Source: CAYFVR01 sp046541515 | Lineage (GTDB): Bacteria > Desulfobacterota > Desulfobacteria > Desulfobacterales > Desulfococcaceae | Reading direction: 5' to 3' | NCBI GenBank assembly: GCA_046541515.1 | Contig: JBKHDD010000087.1 | Span: forward strand, 1 to 19,623 | Length of the DNA stretch: 19,623 nt | In this document: positions 7,067-17,418 of the stretch, piece by piece | How positions within the stretch are numbered: position 1 is the first letter of the stretch | Layout of the letters: each line of letters opens with the position of its first letter | Program-made: the position numbers and the translations under genes | Notes under the pieces: model-generated | What the model was told of the DNA's origin: nothing | The model's database searches: none | The model's input: the letters and a program-made list of their open reading frames with translations, nothing else

Positions 7067-7633
7067 ATGAGCCCGCGAAAGACCCCGCAAACAGCGAAAA
7101 ACAAAAAGAATTTGGATGGCGGCCCGAGTGGCGGCGAGTTCGTGGACCCGGCATTGAAGCGGGACCGGGCCGTGGCCGCCACCGTCCGGACGCTGTCCGA
7201 ACCGGTATGCGCCGCGGAGGGCCTGGAACTGGTGCATGTGGAGTACCAGCGGGAGACCCGGGGGCGGGTATTGCGGCTGTACATCGACCGGCCGGGCGGC
7301 GTGACCCTGGACGACTGCGTCCACGCCAGCCGACAACTCGGAGATCTGCTGGACGTTCATCTCGAAACCGAGGGGCCGTATCATCTGGAGGTCTCTTCTC
7401 CCGGCGTGGACCGGCCGCTGGGCCTTCCGGCCGATTTCGACCGCTTCAAGGGCCACGAGGCGACCATCCGCACCGTCCGTCCCCGGGACGGCCGCCGCCA
7501 GTTCAAGGGGGTGTTGCAAGGAATGGTCGACGACGCCGTGGTTCTCCAGGTGCGGGAGGGAACCGTCCGGATTTCGATGGACGACATCCTTCGCGCCCGC
7601 CTGGTCAATTATAATGGAGAAAACGGATGCTGA
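7067..7633 (+). CDS. rimP: Ribosome maturation factor RimP
   Basis: This 188-aa protein assists 30S subunit assembly. The family signature YHLEVSSPGVDRPL is present about two-thirds along the N-terminal domain, preceded by LELVHVEYQRE and YIDRPGGVTLDDC. The C-terminal part (FKGHEATIRT, FKGVLQG, ISMDDILRARLV) forms the Sm-like barrel. A lysine- and glycine-rich extension of about 30 residues precedes the conserved part, which makes it longer than E. coli RimP (about 150 aa). ATG 7067 has GGGGAG (7055-7060) at ideal spacing. An in-frame TTG at 7043 was not chosen because it lies next to the terminator and lacks a site. The last 7 nt overlap nusA, so the two are translationally coupled. Confidence 0.93.
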   Translation: MSPRKTPQTAKNKKNLDGGPSGGEFVDPALKRDRAVAATVRTLSEPVCAAEGLELVHVEYQRETRGRVLRLYIDRPGGVTLDDCVHASRQLGDLLDVHLETEGPYHLEVSSPGVDRPLGLPADFDRFKGHEATIRTVRPRDGRRQFKGVLQGMVDDAVVLQVREGTVRISMDDILRARLVNYNGENGC

Positions 7634-9234
7634 TACCCGACATCAAACGCGTGATTGATCAGATCAGCCGGGACAAGGGGATCGAGAGCCATATCCTCGT
7701 CCGGGCGGTGGAAGAAGCGTTAAAATCCGCGGCGAAGAAAAAATACGGTAACCGGATCGACATCGAGGTCAAATACAACGAGGATATTGGCGAAATCGAA
7801 GTCTTCCAGTTCAAGGAAGTCGTGGAGACGGTGGAGGACCCGGAGCTGGAGATCAGTCTGGAGGACGGCCTCCAAATGGATCCGGAATGCGAGCTGGGGG
7901 ACAGCCTTGGCTACAAGATGGACACCACCCACTTCGGCCGGATCGCCGCCCAGTCCGCCAAACAGGTCATCATCCAAAAGATGAAGGACGCGGAGCGGGA
8001 CGCCGTCTACGACGCCTACATCAATCGGAAGGGCGAGATCATCAACGGCATCGTCCAGCGGCCCGAGCGGGGCAACATCATCGTGAATCTCGGCCACCTG
8101 GAAGCCATTCTGCCCGCCCGGGAGCAGTCTCCCCGGGATCGCTACAAACGGGGCGACCGGATTCGGGCCTACATCCTGGACGTTCGGAGCGACACCTACG
8201 GGCCTCAGGTCGTCTTGTCCCGCACCCATCCCGATTTTCTGACCTGCCTGCTGCGGACCGAGGTTCCCGAAGTCGGCGAGGGCATCGTGAACATCGTCGA
8301 GGTGGCTCGCGAGGCCGGCAATCGATCCAAGGTCGCCGTTTCCTCGGCCGATTCCGACATCGATCCGGTGGGCGCCTGCGTGGGCGTGAAGGGAAACCGC
8401 ATCAAAACCGTGGTGGAAGAGTTGCGGGACGAAAAGATCGACATCGTGCCCTGGCACGTGGACCCGGCCCGCTTCGTCTGCAACGCGCTGTCGCCGGCCC
8501 AGATTTCCCGCGTCATCATCGACGAGGAAAACCGGTCCATGGAGGTCATCGTCGAAGACGCGGACCTGGCCGCCGCCATCGGCAAGGCCGGGGTCAACGT
8601 TCGGCTGGCCTCCCGGCTCACCAAGTGGCGGCTTGATGTCAAGAGCGAATCGAGTTACAGCGAAGTGATGCGCGCCGGTTACAACTCGCTTTTGGAACTG
8701 CCCAGCGTCGGCATCCGTCTGGCCGACGCCTTGTACGAGCAGGGCTTTTACTCCGCCGAAGAGATCGGCGGCGCCGCGGTGGAAGATTTGCTGGCGGTCC
8801 GGGATCTGACCCAGGAAGAGGCGGAGTCGCTCATCTTGGAGGCCCGGGCCTTGGTGGAGGAAATGGAAGCGGCGGAGACGGAAGCGGTCGGGGCCGGCGA
8901 TGCGGGCGAGGAATTGGCGGAGGCCGACGAGGCGGACCGCGAGGCCGAAGCCGCCGAGGGGGAAGCTGCCGGGGGGGAAGCTGACGGGGAGGGAGACGCG
9001 GAAACGGTCGCCGAAGCGGCGGAGGCGTCTCCCTCCGGCGAAGAAGACGCCGAGGAGACCGGGGACGCCCCGGAGGAGGTCGCGACGGAAGCGGCGGCTG
9101 GCGAGAGCCCGGCCGAAGACGGGGGCGATTCGGTCCCGGCCTCCGAAACGCCGGAAGAGACGGACGCCTCCGAATCGGGCGCATTGGAGCCCGGAGAAAC
9201 GTCCGCCGACGAAAATCCGGCGGAGCACCGGTAA
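7627..9234 (+). CDS. nusA: Transcription termination/antitermination factor NusA
   Basis: This 535-aa RNA-polymerase-binding factor controls pausing, intrinsic termination and antitermination. Domains: polymerase-binding N-terminal domain (1-130), S1 (about 133-198), KH1 with GVKG near 252-255, and KH2 with GKAG at 319-322 (AAIGKAGVNVRLAS). A helix-hairpin-helix-like repeat (about 343-415: LLELPSVGIRLADALYEQGFYSAEEI) follows. Residues about 415-535 are a low-complexity acidic tail rich in Glu, Ala, Gly and Asp with few hydrophobics. The tail stays in frame to a single TAA. The ATG overlaps rimP by 7 nt and has a GGAG site at 7616-7619. In E. coli, NusA autoregulates its own operon; the terminator before rimP would be a natural target here. 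Confidence 0.96.
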   Translation: MLIPDIKRVIDQISRDKGIESHILVRAVEEALKSAAKKKYGNRIDIEVKYNEDIGEIEVFQFKEVVETVEDPELEISLEDGLQMDPECELGDSLGYKMDTTHFGRIAAQSAKQVIIQKMKDAERDAVYDAYINRKGEIINGIVQRPERGNIIVNLGHLEAILPAREQSPRDRYKRGDRIRAYILDVRSDTYGPQVVLSRTHPDFLTCLLRTEVPEVGEGIVNIVEVAREAGNRSKVAVSSADSDIDPVGACVGVKGNRIKTVVEELRDEKIDIVPWHVDPARFVCNALSPAQISRVIIDEENRSMEVIVEDADLAAAIGKAGVNVRLASRLTKWRLDVKSESSYSEVMRAGYNSLLELPSVGIRLADALYEQGFYSAEEIGGAAVEDLLAVRDLTQEEAESLILEARALVEEMEAAETEAVGAGDAGEELAEADEADREAEAAEGEAAGGEADGEGDAETVAEAAEASPSGEEDAEETGDAPEEVATEAAAGESPAEDGGDSVPASETPEETDASESGALEPGETSADENPAEHR

Positions 9235-9250
9235 TGTTAACATTTCGCGG

Positions 9251-9278
9251 GAAACGGGCCGCGCGCCGCGTTTCTTTT
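9251..9278 (+). other. GC-rich hairpin followed by T-rich tract between nusA and infB
   Basis: GAAACG (9251-9256) pairs with CGTTTC (9269-9274), and GGC (9257-9259) with GCC (9265-9267), leaving a 5-nt loop and one bulged base. TTTT (9275-9278) follows. It could act as a weak attenuator or a processing site between nusA and infB, 28 nt before the infB start. This is a sequence-based fold only. Confidence 0.35.
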
Positions 9279-9306
9279 GCCGCGATGGGGTCGATAGGGG
9301 GTACGC

Positions 9307-12219
<2,913 letters not shown>

Positions 12220-12243
12220 ACCGGCCGACGGAAGGGGCGTGCC

Positions 12244-12531
12244 ATGGTGGTGGGCGTCGGCATCATCACATTTCGAATTCATGACTGTCGTTCCCTCAAG
12301 GGCAAGCGCAAGGTGGTCAAGTCGATCATTGCCCGGATGCGGAACCATTTTAACGCGGCGGTGGCCGAGGTGGGCGCCAACGAAATCTACCAGCGGGCGG
12401 AAATCGGTTTTTCCGTGGTCGGCAACGACCGGGCCCGGGTCAACGCCAAACTGGACAAGATGTTCAACATGGCCGAGGAACTCGGCCTCGCCGAAATCGT
12501 GGAAACGGACCTGGAGATCATCAACCTATGA
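12244..12531 (+). CDS. DUF503 family protein (YlxP-like)
   Basis: This 95-aa protein has the DUF503 hallmarks: start MVVGVGIITFRIHDCRSLKGKRKVVKSI, the central EIYQRAEIGFSVVGND, and the end EIVETDLEIINL. The family is small, probably a ferredoxin-like fold, and is known mainly from its place between infB and rbfA. Its molecular function is not established, though a link to ribosome assembly or initiation is implied by synteny. A GGAAGGGG site lies before ATG 12244. The stop overlaps the rbfA start as ATGA (12528-12531), so rbfA is translationally coupled. It appears complete and typical in length. Confidence 0.88.
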   Translation: MVVGVGIITFRIHDCRSLKGKRKVVKSIIARMRNHFNAAVAEVGANEIYQRAEIGFSVVGNDRARVNAKLDKMFNMAEELGLAEIVETDLEIINL

Positions 12532-12908
12532 AACCCTTCGCGCGCGCGGATCGGGTGGCCACGCTGATTCGGGAGGCCCTTTCGGACATCCTGAGACGGG
12601 AGATCAAGGACCCCCGGCTGGAGGGGGTGCTGATCACCGGCGTGTCGCCCTCCCGCGACCTCAAGACGGCCCGGGTCTACTTTGCCCCAACCGGCGGCGC
12701 CGCCCGGGCCGAGGGCGCGGCGGAGGGCTTCGAAAAGGCCCGGGGATTTATCAAGCGGACGCTGGCGCGGGAGTTGGACCTTCGGTATTTGCCGGAACTC
12801 CGGTTTTTTTACGACACGTCCTTCGATTACGGAGAACGAATCGAAGCGGTGCTCAAATCGCTGAAATCCGATGAACGAACTGATTCCACACCGCCTGAGG
12901 AAGAGTAG
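12528..12908 (+). CDS. rbfA: Ribosome-binding factor A (30S maturation)
   Basis: This 126-aa KH-fold protein is needed for late 30S assembly and cold adaptation. Conserved stretches are RADRVATLIREALSDILRREIKDPRL, ITGVSPSRDLKTARVYF and the C-terminal LRYLPELRFFYDTSFDYGERIEAVL, which carries the family's PEL.F..D.S...G.RI pattern. A tail of about 15 acidic and polar residues follows the conserved core. That tail is the part whose codons are shared, in another frame, with the start of the next gene (38-nt overlap). The gene is coupled upstream to the DUF503 gene by ATGA. Confidence 0.95.
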   Translation: MKPFARADRVATLIREALSDILRREIKDPRLEGVLITGVSPSRDLKTARVYFAPTGGAARAEGAAEGFEKARGFIKRTLARELDLRYLPELRFFYDTSFDYGERIEAVLKSLKSDERTDSTPPEEE

Positions 12909-13872
12909 CCGAATTCTGGTGACCTCCCACGTCCATCCGGACGGGGACGCCGTGGGCGCCCTGGTGGCGGCCGCCCTGGCCCTGGAATCCCTGGGAAAAC
13001 GGGTCGCCCTGTACAACGAAAGCCGAATTCCGGCGGTCTACCGGTTTCTGCCCGGCGCGGATCGGATTCGCCGGCGTCTGGCCCCGCCGGAGGCCTACGA
13101 CGCCGCCCTGGTGCTGGACTGCAGCGATCTATCGCGGGTCGGGGAGACCGGTGCGGAGTTGATCCGCCGGGTGCCCATGGTGATCAACGTGGATCACCAC
13201 GTCACCAATACCCGTTTCGGCGATCTGCATTGGATCGATACCGCCGCCTGCGCCACCGCCGAGATGATCTACCGGCTGGTCAAGGCGATGGGGGTGGCCA
13301 TCGACCCGGCCATGGCCACGGCGATTTACACCGGGATTTTCACCGACACCGGCTCCTTCCGCTTTGCCAACACCAACCAGGCGGCCTTTTCCATCTGCAA
13401 CGAGATGGTGGCGCGCGGCGTGGAGCCCTACCGGGTGGCCAAGCGGGTGTACGGTTCCTATTCCCTGGGCCGGATCAAGCTGCTGAACCTGGCGCTGGAT
13501 TCTCTGGAAATCAGCCCCGACGGCCGCTGGTCCTTCATGACCCTGACCCGGGACATGTTCGCCGAAACCGGCACCCAGACCGAAGACATCGACGGCATCA
13601 TCAACTACGCCAAGCGGATCCGGGACGTGGAGGTGGCGGTGCTGATTCAGGAGCCGCCGGCCGCCGAGGAGCCGGACCGGAACGGTTGGCTCAACGTGAG
13701 TCTGCGGTCCGACGGGCGGGTGGACGTGGCCGCGCTGGCCTCGGACTTTGGCGGGGGCGGCCACCGGCGGGCGGCCGGCTTTTCCGCCCGGGGGACCGCG
13801 GCGGGCCTCAAGGCCGACATTTTGGGCTGGCTGGAGGGGCGGCGGAACCGCCGCCAGAGCTATGGGACGTGA
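12871..13872 (+). CDS. nrnA: Bifunctional oligoribonuclease/PAP phosphatase NrnA (DHH/DHHA1)
   Basis: This 333-aa DHH-family phosphoesterase degrades nano-RNAs to mononucleotides and, in characterised members, dephosphorylates 3'-phosphoadenosine 5'-phosphate. Metal-binding motifs: SHVHPDGDAVG near 19-29, ALVLDCSD near 76-83, and VDHH with D108-H109-H110. The TGIFTDTGSFRF segment lies near 163-174, and the C-terminal DHHA1 substrate-binding loop is FGGGGHRRAAG. ATG 12871 gives the usual short lead before the first motif. It lies inside rbfA with no clear ribosome-binding site, and the only downstream candidate, GTG 12919, is too close to motif I. The long overlap points to coupled translation. 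The end overlaps truB by 11 nt. Confidence 0.92.
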   Translation: MNELIPHRLRKSSRILVTSHVHPDGDAVGALVAAALALESLGKRVALYNESRIPAVYRFLPGADRIRRRLAPPEAYDAALVLDCSDLSRVGETGAELIRRVPMVINVDHHVTNTRFGDLHWIDTAACATAEMIYRLVKAMGVAIDPAMATAIYTGIFTDTGSFRFANTNQAAFSICNEMVARGVEPYRVAKRVYGSYSLGRIKLLNLALDSLEISPDGRWSFMTLTRDMFAETGTQTEDIDGIINYAKRIRDVEVAVLIQEPPAAEEPDRNGWLNVSLRSDGRVDVAALASDFGGGGHRRAAGFSARGTAAGLKADILGWLEGRRNRRQSYGT

Positions 13873-14785
13873 CCCCGACGGCCTGCTGTTGCTGGACAAG
13901 CCCGCCGGAATCAGTTCGGCCGCCGCCCTGAACCGGGTCAAGCGGCTGACCGGGGCCCGCAAGGCCGGCCACACCGGCACCCTGGACCCGTTCGCCACGG
14001 GTCTGCTGGTCTGCTGCCTGGGGCGGGCCACCCGGTTGAGCCGGTTTTTTCTGGAAGGGGACAAGCAATACGCGGCCACTCTGCGGCTGGGCGTGGAAAC
14101 CGACACCCAGGACCGCACCGGAACGGTTACGGCGGAACGGCCGGTTCCGCCCCTGACTCCGGACGAGATCGAAGCGGCCTTTGCTCCGTTTCGGGGAACT
14201 TTTTCCCAGGAGCCTCCGGCCTATTCGGCCCTCAAGCACGAGGGGGTGCCGCTGTATCGATTGGCGCGAAAGGGAAAGCCGGTCCAAAAGCCGCCCCGGC
14301 GGGTCGCGGTGCGCGAGCTGGCGGTGAAGGAGATTCGTCCTCCCGAAATCGATTTTACGGTGACCTGCTCCGCCGGCACCTACATCCGGACCCTGGCCGT
14401 GGACGTCGGCCGACGCCTGGGGCCGGGCGCGCATCTTTCCGCCCTGCGGCGCACCGCCTCGGGCGGCCTGACCCTGGACCGGGCGGTCGCCCTGGAGGGG
14501 CTGGCGGAGCTGACCGAGGCGGGACGGCTTTCCTCGGCGATGATCCACATGGCCGAGGCGCTTCCGTTGCCGGTTTTCCGGGCCGACGAGGCGTTGGCCC
14601 GGCGGATTTTGCACGGCAATCCGCTCACGGCGGCGGACCTGCCCGGCGCGACGGCCGACGAGGGGGGCCACCTTCAAGTGCTGGCCCCGGACGGTCGGAT
14701 GCTGGCCGTGCTGCGGCGGGAAATGGACCAAAAATACGCATACGACTGCGTTCTGGCGGCGCCCGGGACGCGGAACGACAATTAG
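13862..14785 (+). CDS. truB: tRNA pseudouridine-55 synthase TruB
   Basis: This 307-aa enzyme converts U55 of the tRNA T loop to pseudouridine, giving the TPsiC loop. Motif I LLLDKPAGISS (9-19) and the catalytic motif GHTGTLDPFATG with nucleophile D42 are intact. The later YSALKHEGVPLYRLARKG and CSAGTYIRTLAVDVG motifs are also present. The C-terminal part (about 245-305: GNPLTAADLPGA, LQVLAPDGRMLAVL) resembles the TruB PUA-like domain. ATG 13862 overlaps nrnA by 11 nt, with no strong ribosome-binding site, so translation is probably coupled. A longer upstream in-frame opening inside nrnA was not used because nothing conserved lies before the LLLDKP motif. Confidence 0.95.
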   Translation: MGRDPDGLLLLDKPAGISSAAALNRVKRLTGARKAGHTGTLDPFATGLLVCCLGRATRLSRFFLEGDKQYAATLRLGVETDTQDRTGTVTAERPVPPLTPDEIEAAFAPFRGTFSQEPPAYSALKHEGVPLYRLARKGKPVQKPPRRVAVRELAVKEIRPPEIDFTVTCSAGTYIRTLAVDVGRRLGPGAHLSALRRTASGGLTLDRAVALEGLAELTEAGRLSSAMIHMAEALPLPVFRADEALARRILHGNPLTAADLPGATADEGGHLQVLAPDGRMLAVLRREMDQKYAYDCVLAAPGTRNDN

Positions 14786-14850
14786 GGTTGTGTTCGGGCG
14801 CGAAACGGCGGTATGAAGGGGCCCTTCGGGACGGGAATCGGCGTTGCCGG

Positions 14851-14892
14851 CCGGTTTCTTCCGTTTCGACGGACGGATTTTCGCGAAACCGG
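14851..14892 (+). promoter_or_regulatory. Two-tier stem-loop in the rpsO leader, candidate S15 operator
   Basis: CCGGTTTC (14851-14858) and GAAACCGG (14885-14892) are perfect 8-bp inverted repeats. Inside them TCCGT (14860-14864) and ACGGA (14869-14873) form a second stem capped by a TTCG tetraloop. The structure ends 51 nt before the rpsO start, in the 158-bp gap after truB. Ribosomal protein S15 represses its own translation through leader RNA structures in several bacteria, though the folds differ between lineages. Assignment to S15 control is inference from position. Confidence 0.45.
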
Positions 14893-14943
14893 ATACCAAA
14901 CCATACGGAATTTACTTATTTTTTTCACCGACAGGAGGGTGAC

Positions 14944-15213
14944 GTGGCTTTTTCAACCAGTGAAAAACGGGAATTGATCGACAAATTCAAACTGCATGAA
15001 AGCGACACCGGCTCGCCGGAGGTCCAGATCGGTCTGCTGACCCATCGGATCACCTATCTGACCGAGCACCTCAAGACCCACAAGAAGGATCACCACTCCC
15101 GACGCGGCCTGTTAATGCTCGTCGGGCAGCGACGCCGACTGCTGAACTACGTGAAGAACAAGGACGTGCAACGGTACCGCTCCATCATTCAGACGCTCGG
15201 GCTTCGTCGATAA
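14944..15213 (+). CDS. rpsO: 30S ribosomal protein S15
   Basis: This 89-aa protein is the same length as E. coli S15, a primary 16S rRNA binder in the central domain. The family signature LTHRITYLTEHLKTHKKDHHSRRGLLMLVGQRRRLLNYV is present, with the conserved ESDTGSPEVQIGLLT ahead of it. The start is GTG at 14944, preceded by a near-perfect AGGAGG (14933-14938). The frame is open upstream to 14788, but that part has no S15 similarity. A GTG start with a very strong ribosome-binding site and a structured leader fits a gene under translational control. Confidence 0.97.
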   Translation: MAFSTSEKRELIDKFKLHESDTGSPEVQIGLLTHRITYLTEHLKTHKKDHHSRRGLLMLVGQRRRLLNYVKNKDVQRYRSIIQTLGLRR

Positions 15214-15248
15214 GACGCCCGCGTCCCGGCGGCCCCGCGTTTCGGCCC

Positions 15249-15297
15249 GCCGGTCCCGACGGATTGCCGTCGGCGGACCGGCCTTCCGCGCGGAGGG
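15249..15297 (+). other. Tandem stem-loops in the rpsO-pnp gap, candidate RNase III processing site
   Basis: The main hairpin pairs 15249-15256 with 15275-15282 (8 bp, perfect) and 15257-15262 with 15267-15272 (6 bp). It has an ATTG loop and a 2-nt bulge at 15273-15274. A second hairpin (15282-15287 with 15292-15297, one G-U pair) abuts it. No T tract follows, so it is not a standard terminator. In E. coli, RNase III cuts a long stem-loop in the same gap, which starts PNPase autoregulation. Equivalence here is inference from position and structure. Confidence 0.5.
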
Positions 15298-15324
15298 CCG
15301 CCTTCATTTATGCGGAGAAGGAAT

Positions 15325-17418
15325 ATGGAACTGACATTGACGGCAGACATCGGGGGACGCCCCTTAAGCATACAGACCGGCAAACTGGCCAAGCAGGCCT
15401 CGGGCTCGGCGGTGGTCCAGTACGGCGAGACCATCGTGCTGGTCACCGTGGTCGCGGCCAACGAAGCCCGGCCGGGTATGGATTTTCTTCCCCTGACGGT
15501 GGAATACCAGGAAAAAATCTACGCCGCGGGCCGGATTCCCGGCAACTATTTCCGTCGGGAGATCGGCCGCCCCAGCGAAAAGGAAACCCTCACCGCCCGG
15601 CTCATCGACCGGCCCATCCGGCCCCTTTTTCCCAAAGACTGGCGGAATGAAATCCAGCTGATCGCCACGGTCCTCTCCATGGACCGGGAAAACGATCCCG
15701 ACATGCTGGCCGTGATCGGCGCCTCGGCCGCTCTGGAGATTTCCGACATCCCCTTCGCCGGCCCCATCGCCGCGGTGCGCATGGGCCGGATCAACGGAGA
15801 ATGGCGGGTCAATCCGTTCCTTCCGGAATGGGAGGAATCGGACCTCAGCGTCATCGTGGCCGGCTCCGAAACCGGAATCGTGATGGTGGAGGGCGGCGCG
15901 AAGCAGGCCACCGAGGCCGACATGGTCGAGGCGATCTATCGCGGCCACGAGGCGGTCCAGCCCATCATCGAGTTGCAGAAAAAATTGAAGGACGCCGCGG
16001 GCAAGGTCAAGCGGACCTACGAGGCGCCGGAAACCGACGAAGCCCTGGCCGAACGGCTGAAGGAGGCCGCCGCCGACCGCATTCGCGAGGCGGTGACCAT
16101 CCCGGAAAAGATGGAGCGAAACGGGACCCTGCGCCAGATCAAGCAGGATATCTTCGAGGGCCTGGGCGAGGACTACGCCGAACGCCGCGGCGAGGTCATG
16201 GGCATCCTCGGCAAAATCCAGAAGGATATCTGCCGCCGGATGATTTTGGAGGAGGGCCGCCGCATCGACGGAAGGGCCTTCGACGAGGTTCGGCCCATCG
16301 CCTGCGAAACCGGCATTCTGCCCCGGCCCCACGGCAGCGCGCTCTTCACCCGGGGGGAAACCCAGGTGCTGGCCACCATGACCATCGGCTCCGGCCAGGA
16401 CGAGCAGCGGGTGGAGACGCTCTCCGGCGAGGAGAACAAGCGCTTCATGCTTCACTACAATTTTCCCCCGTTTTCGGTGGGCGAGGTGAAGCGGTTCATG
16501 GGCCCCAGCCGACGGGACATCGGCCACGGCGGGCTTTCCACCCGGGCCATCGCGGCGGTGCTGCCGCCGCCGGAGGTGTTCGACTACACCATCCGGGTGG
16601 TTTCCGAGGTGCTGGAGTCCAACGGCTCCTCCTCCATGGGCACGGTCTGTTCCGGCATCCTGGCCCTCATGGACGGCGGGGTGCCCATCACGGCGCCGGT
16701 TTCCGGCATCGCCATGGGGCTGGTCAAGGAAGGCGACCAGGTGGCGGTCCTCACCGACATCCTGGGCGACGAGGACCACACCGGCGACATGGACTTCAAG
16801 GTGGCCGGCACCCGCGACGGCATCACCGCCATCCAGATGGACATCAAAATTCTGGAGCTGTCCCGGGACATCGTGGAAAAGGCGCTGGAGCAGGCCCGCC
16901 TCGGTCGGCTTCACATTCTGGACCGGATGGCCGAGACCATCGCGGAGCCGCGCAAGGACATTTCGCCCTACGCGCCCAAGGTCACCACCATCATGATCAA
17001 TCCCGACAAGATTCGGGACATCATCGGACCGGGCGGCAAGGTGATCCGGGCGATCCAGAACGAAACCAACACTCGCCTGGAAGTGGACGACTCCGGCGCG
17101 GTGAAGATCGCCGCCGCCACCCAGGAAGAGTGCGACGCGGCCATCCGCCAGATTCAGGCGCTGACGGCCGAGCCGGAGGTGGGCGAAATCTACGAGGGCA
17201 AGGTGGTCAAGACCACCGATTTCGGGGCCTTCGTCCAGATTCTGCCCGGCACCGACGGACTGGTCCACATTTCCCAGCTCGACACCAAGCGGGTGGGCAA
17301 GGTGACCGACGTGGTGAAGGAAGGCGACGACCTGCGGGTGAAGGTGCTGGAGATCAGCCGGGACGGCAAGATTCGGCTGAGCCGCAAGGCGGTTCTGGAA
17401 GAAGAAAAGAATGGCTGA
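15325..17418 (+). CDS. pnp: Polyribonucleotide nucleotidyltransferase (PNPase)
   Basis: This 697-aa trimeric 3'-5' phosphorolytic exonuclease of the RNA degradosome has the full domain set. RNase PH-1 (about 1-140) includes the conserved RPGMDFLPLTVEYQEK. An alpha-helical linker follows, then RNase PH-2 (about 310-540) with the GDEDHTGDMDFK active-site stretch, where D482 and D488 correspond to E. coli D486 and D492. A KH domain with GPGG at 568-571 and an S1 domain (about 619-690) complete it. ATG 15325 was chosen over ATG 15310 because GGAG (15314-15317) is correctly spaced for it and MELTLTADIGG is the normal N-terminus. The C-terminus is short after S1 and overlaps the next gene by 8 nt. 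Length and motifs are typical (E. coli 711 aa). Confidence 0.97.
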   Translation: MELTLTADIGGRPLSIQTGKLAKQASGSAVVQYGETIVLVTVVAANEARPGMDFLPLTVEYQEKIYAAGRIPGNYFRREIGRPSEKETLTARLIDRPIRPLFPKDWRNEIQLIATVLSMDRENDPDMLAVIGASAALEISDIPFAGPIAAVRMGRINGEWRVNPFLPEWEESDLSVIVAGSETGIVMVEGGAKQATEADMVEAIYRGHEAVQPIIELQKKLKDAAGKVKRTYEAPETDEALAERLKEAAADRIREAVTIPEKMERNGTLRQIKQDIFEGLGEDYAERRGEVMGILGKIQKDICRRMILEEGRRIDGRAFDEVRPIACETGILPRPHGSALFTRGETQVLATMTIGSGQDEQRVETLSGEENKRFMLHYNFPPFSVGEVKRFMGPSRRDIGHGGLSTRAIAAVLPPPEVFDYTIRVVSEVLESNGSSSMGTVCSGILALMDGGVPITAPVSGIAMGLVKEGDQVAVLTDILGDEDHTGDMDFKVAGTRDGITAIQMDIKILELSRDIVEKALEQARLGRLHILDRMAETIAEPRKDISPYAPKVTTIMINPDKIRDIIGPGGKVIRAIQNETNTRLEVDDSGAVKIAAATQEECDAAIRQIQALTAEPEVGEIYEGKVVKTTDFGAFVQILPGTDGLVHISQLDTKRVGKVTDVVKEGDDLRVKVLEISRDGKIRLSRKAVLEEEKNG

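Noticed and set aside
6691..7284. A 197-codon - strand frame overlapping the tRNA and rimP
   Set aside because: Part of it (NEARTRDPKLGKLVLYQLSY) is the well-known spurious translation of an antisense tRNA gene. It also runs into rimP and has no supported function.
14788..14943. Upstream in-frame extension of rpsO as a leader peptide or longer S15
   Set aside because: The extension has no S15 similarity and covers the leader hairpin. The GTG at 14944 with AGGAGG gives the exact canonical length.
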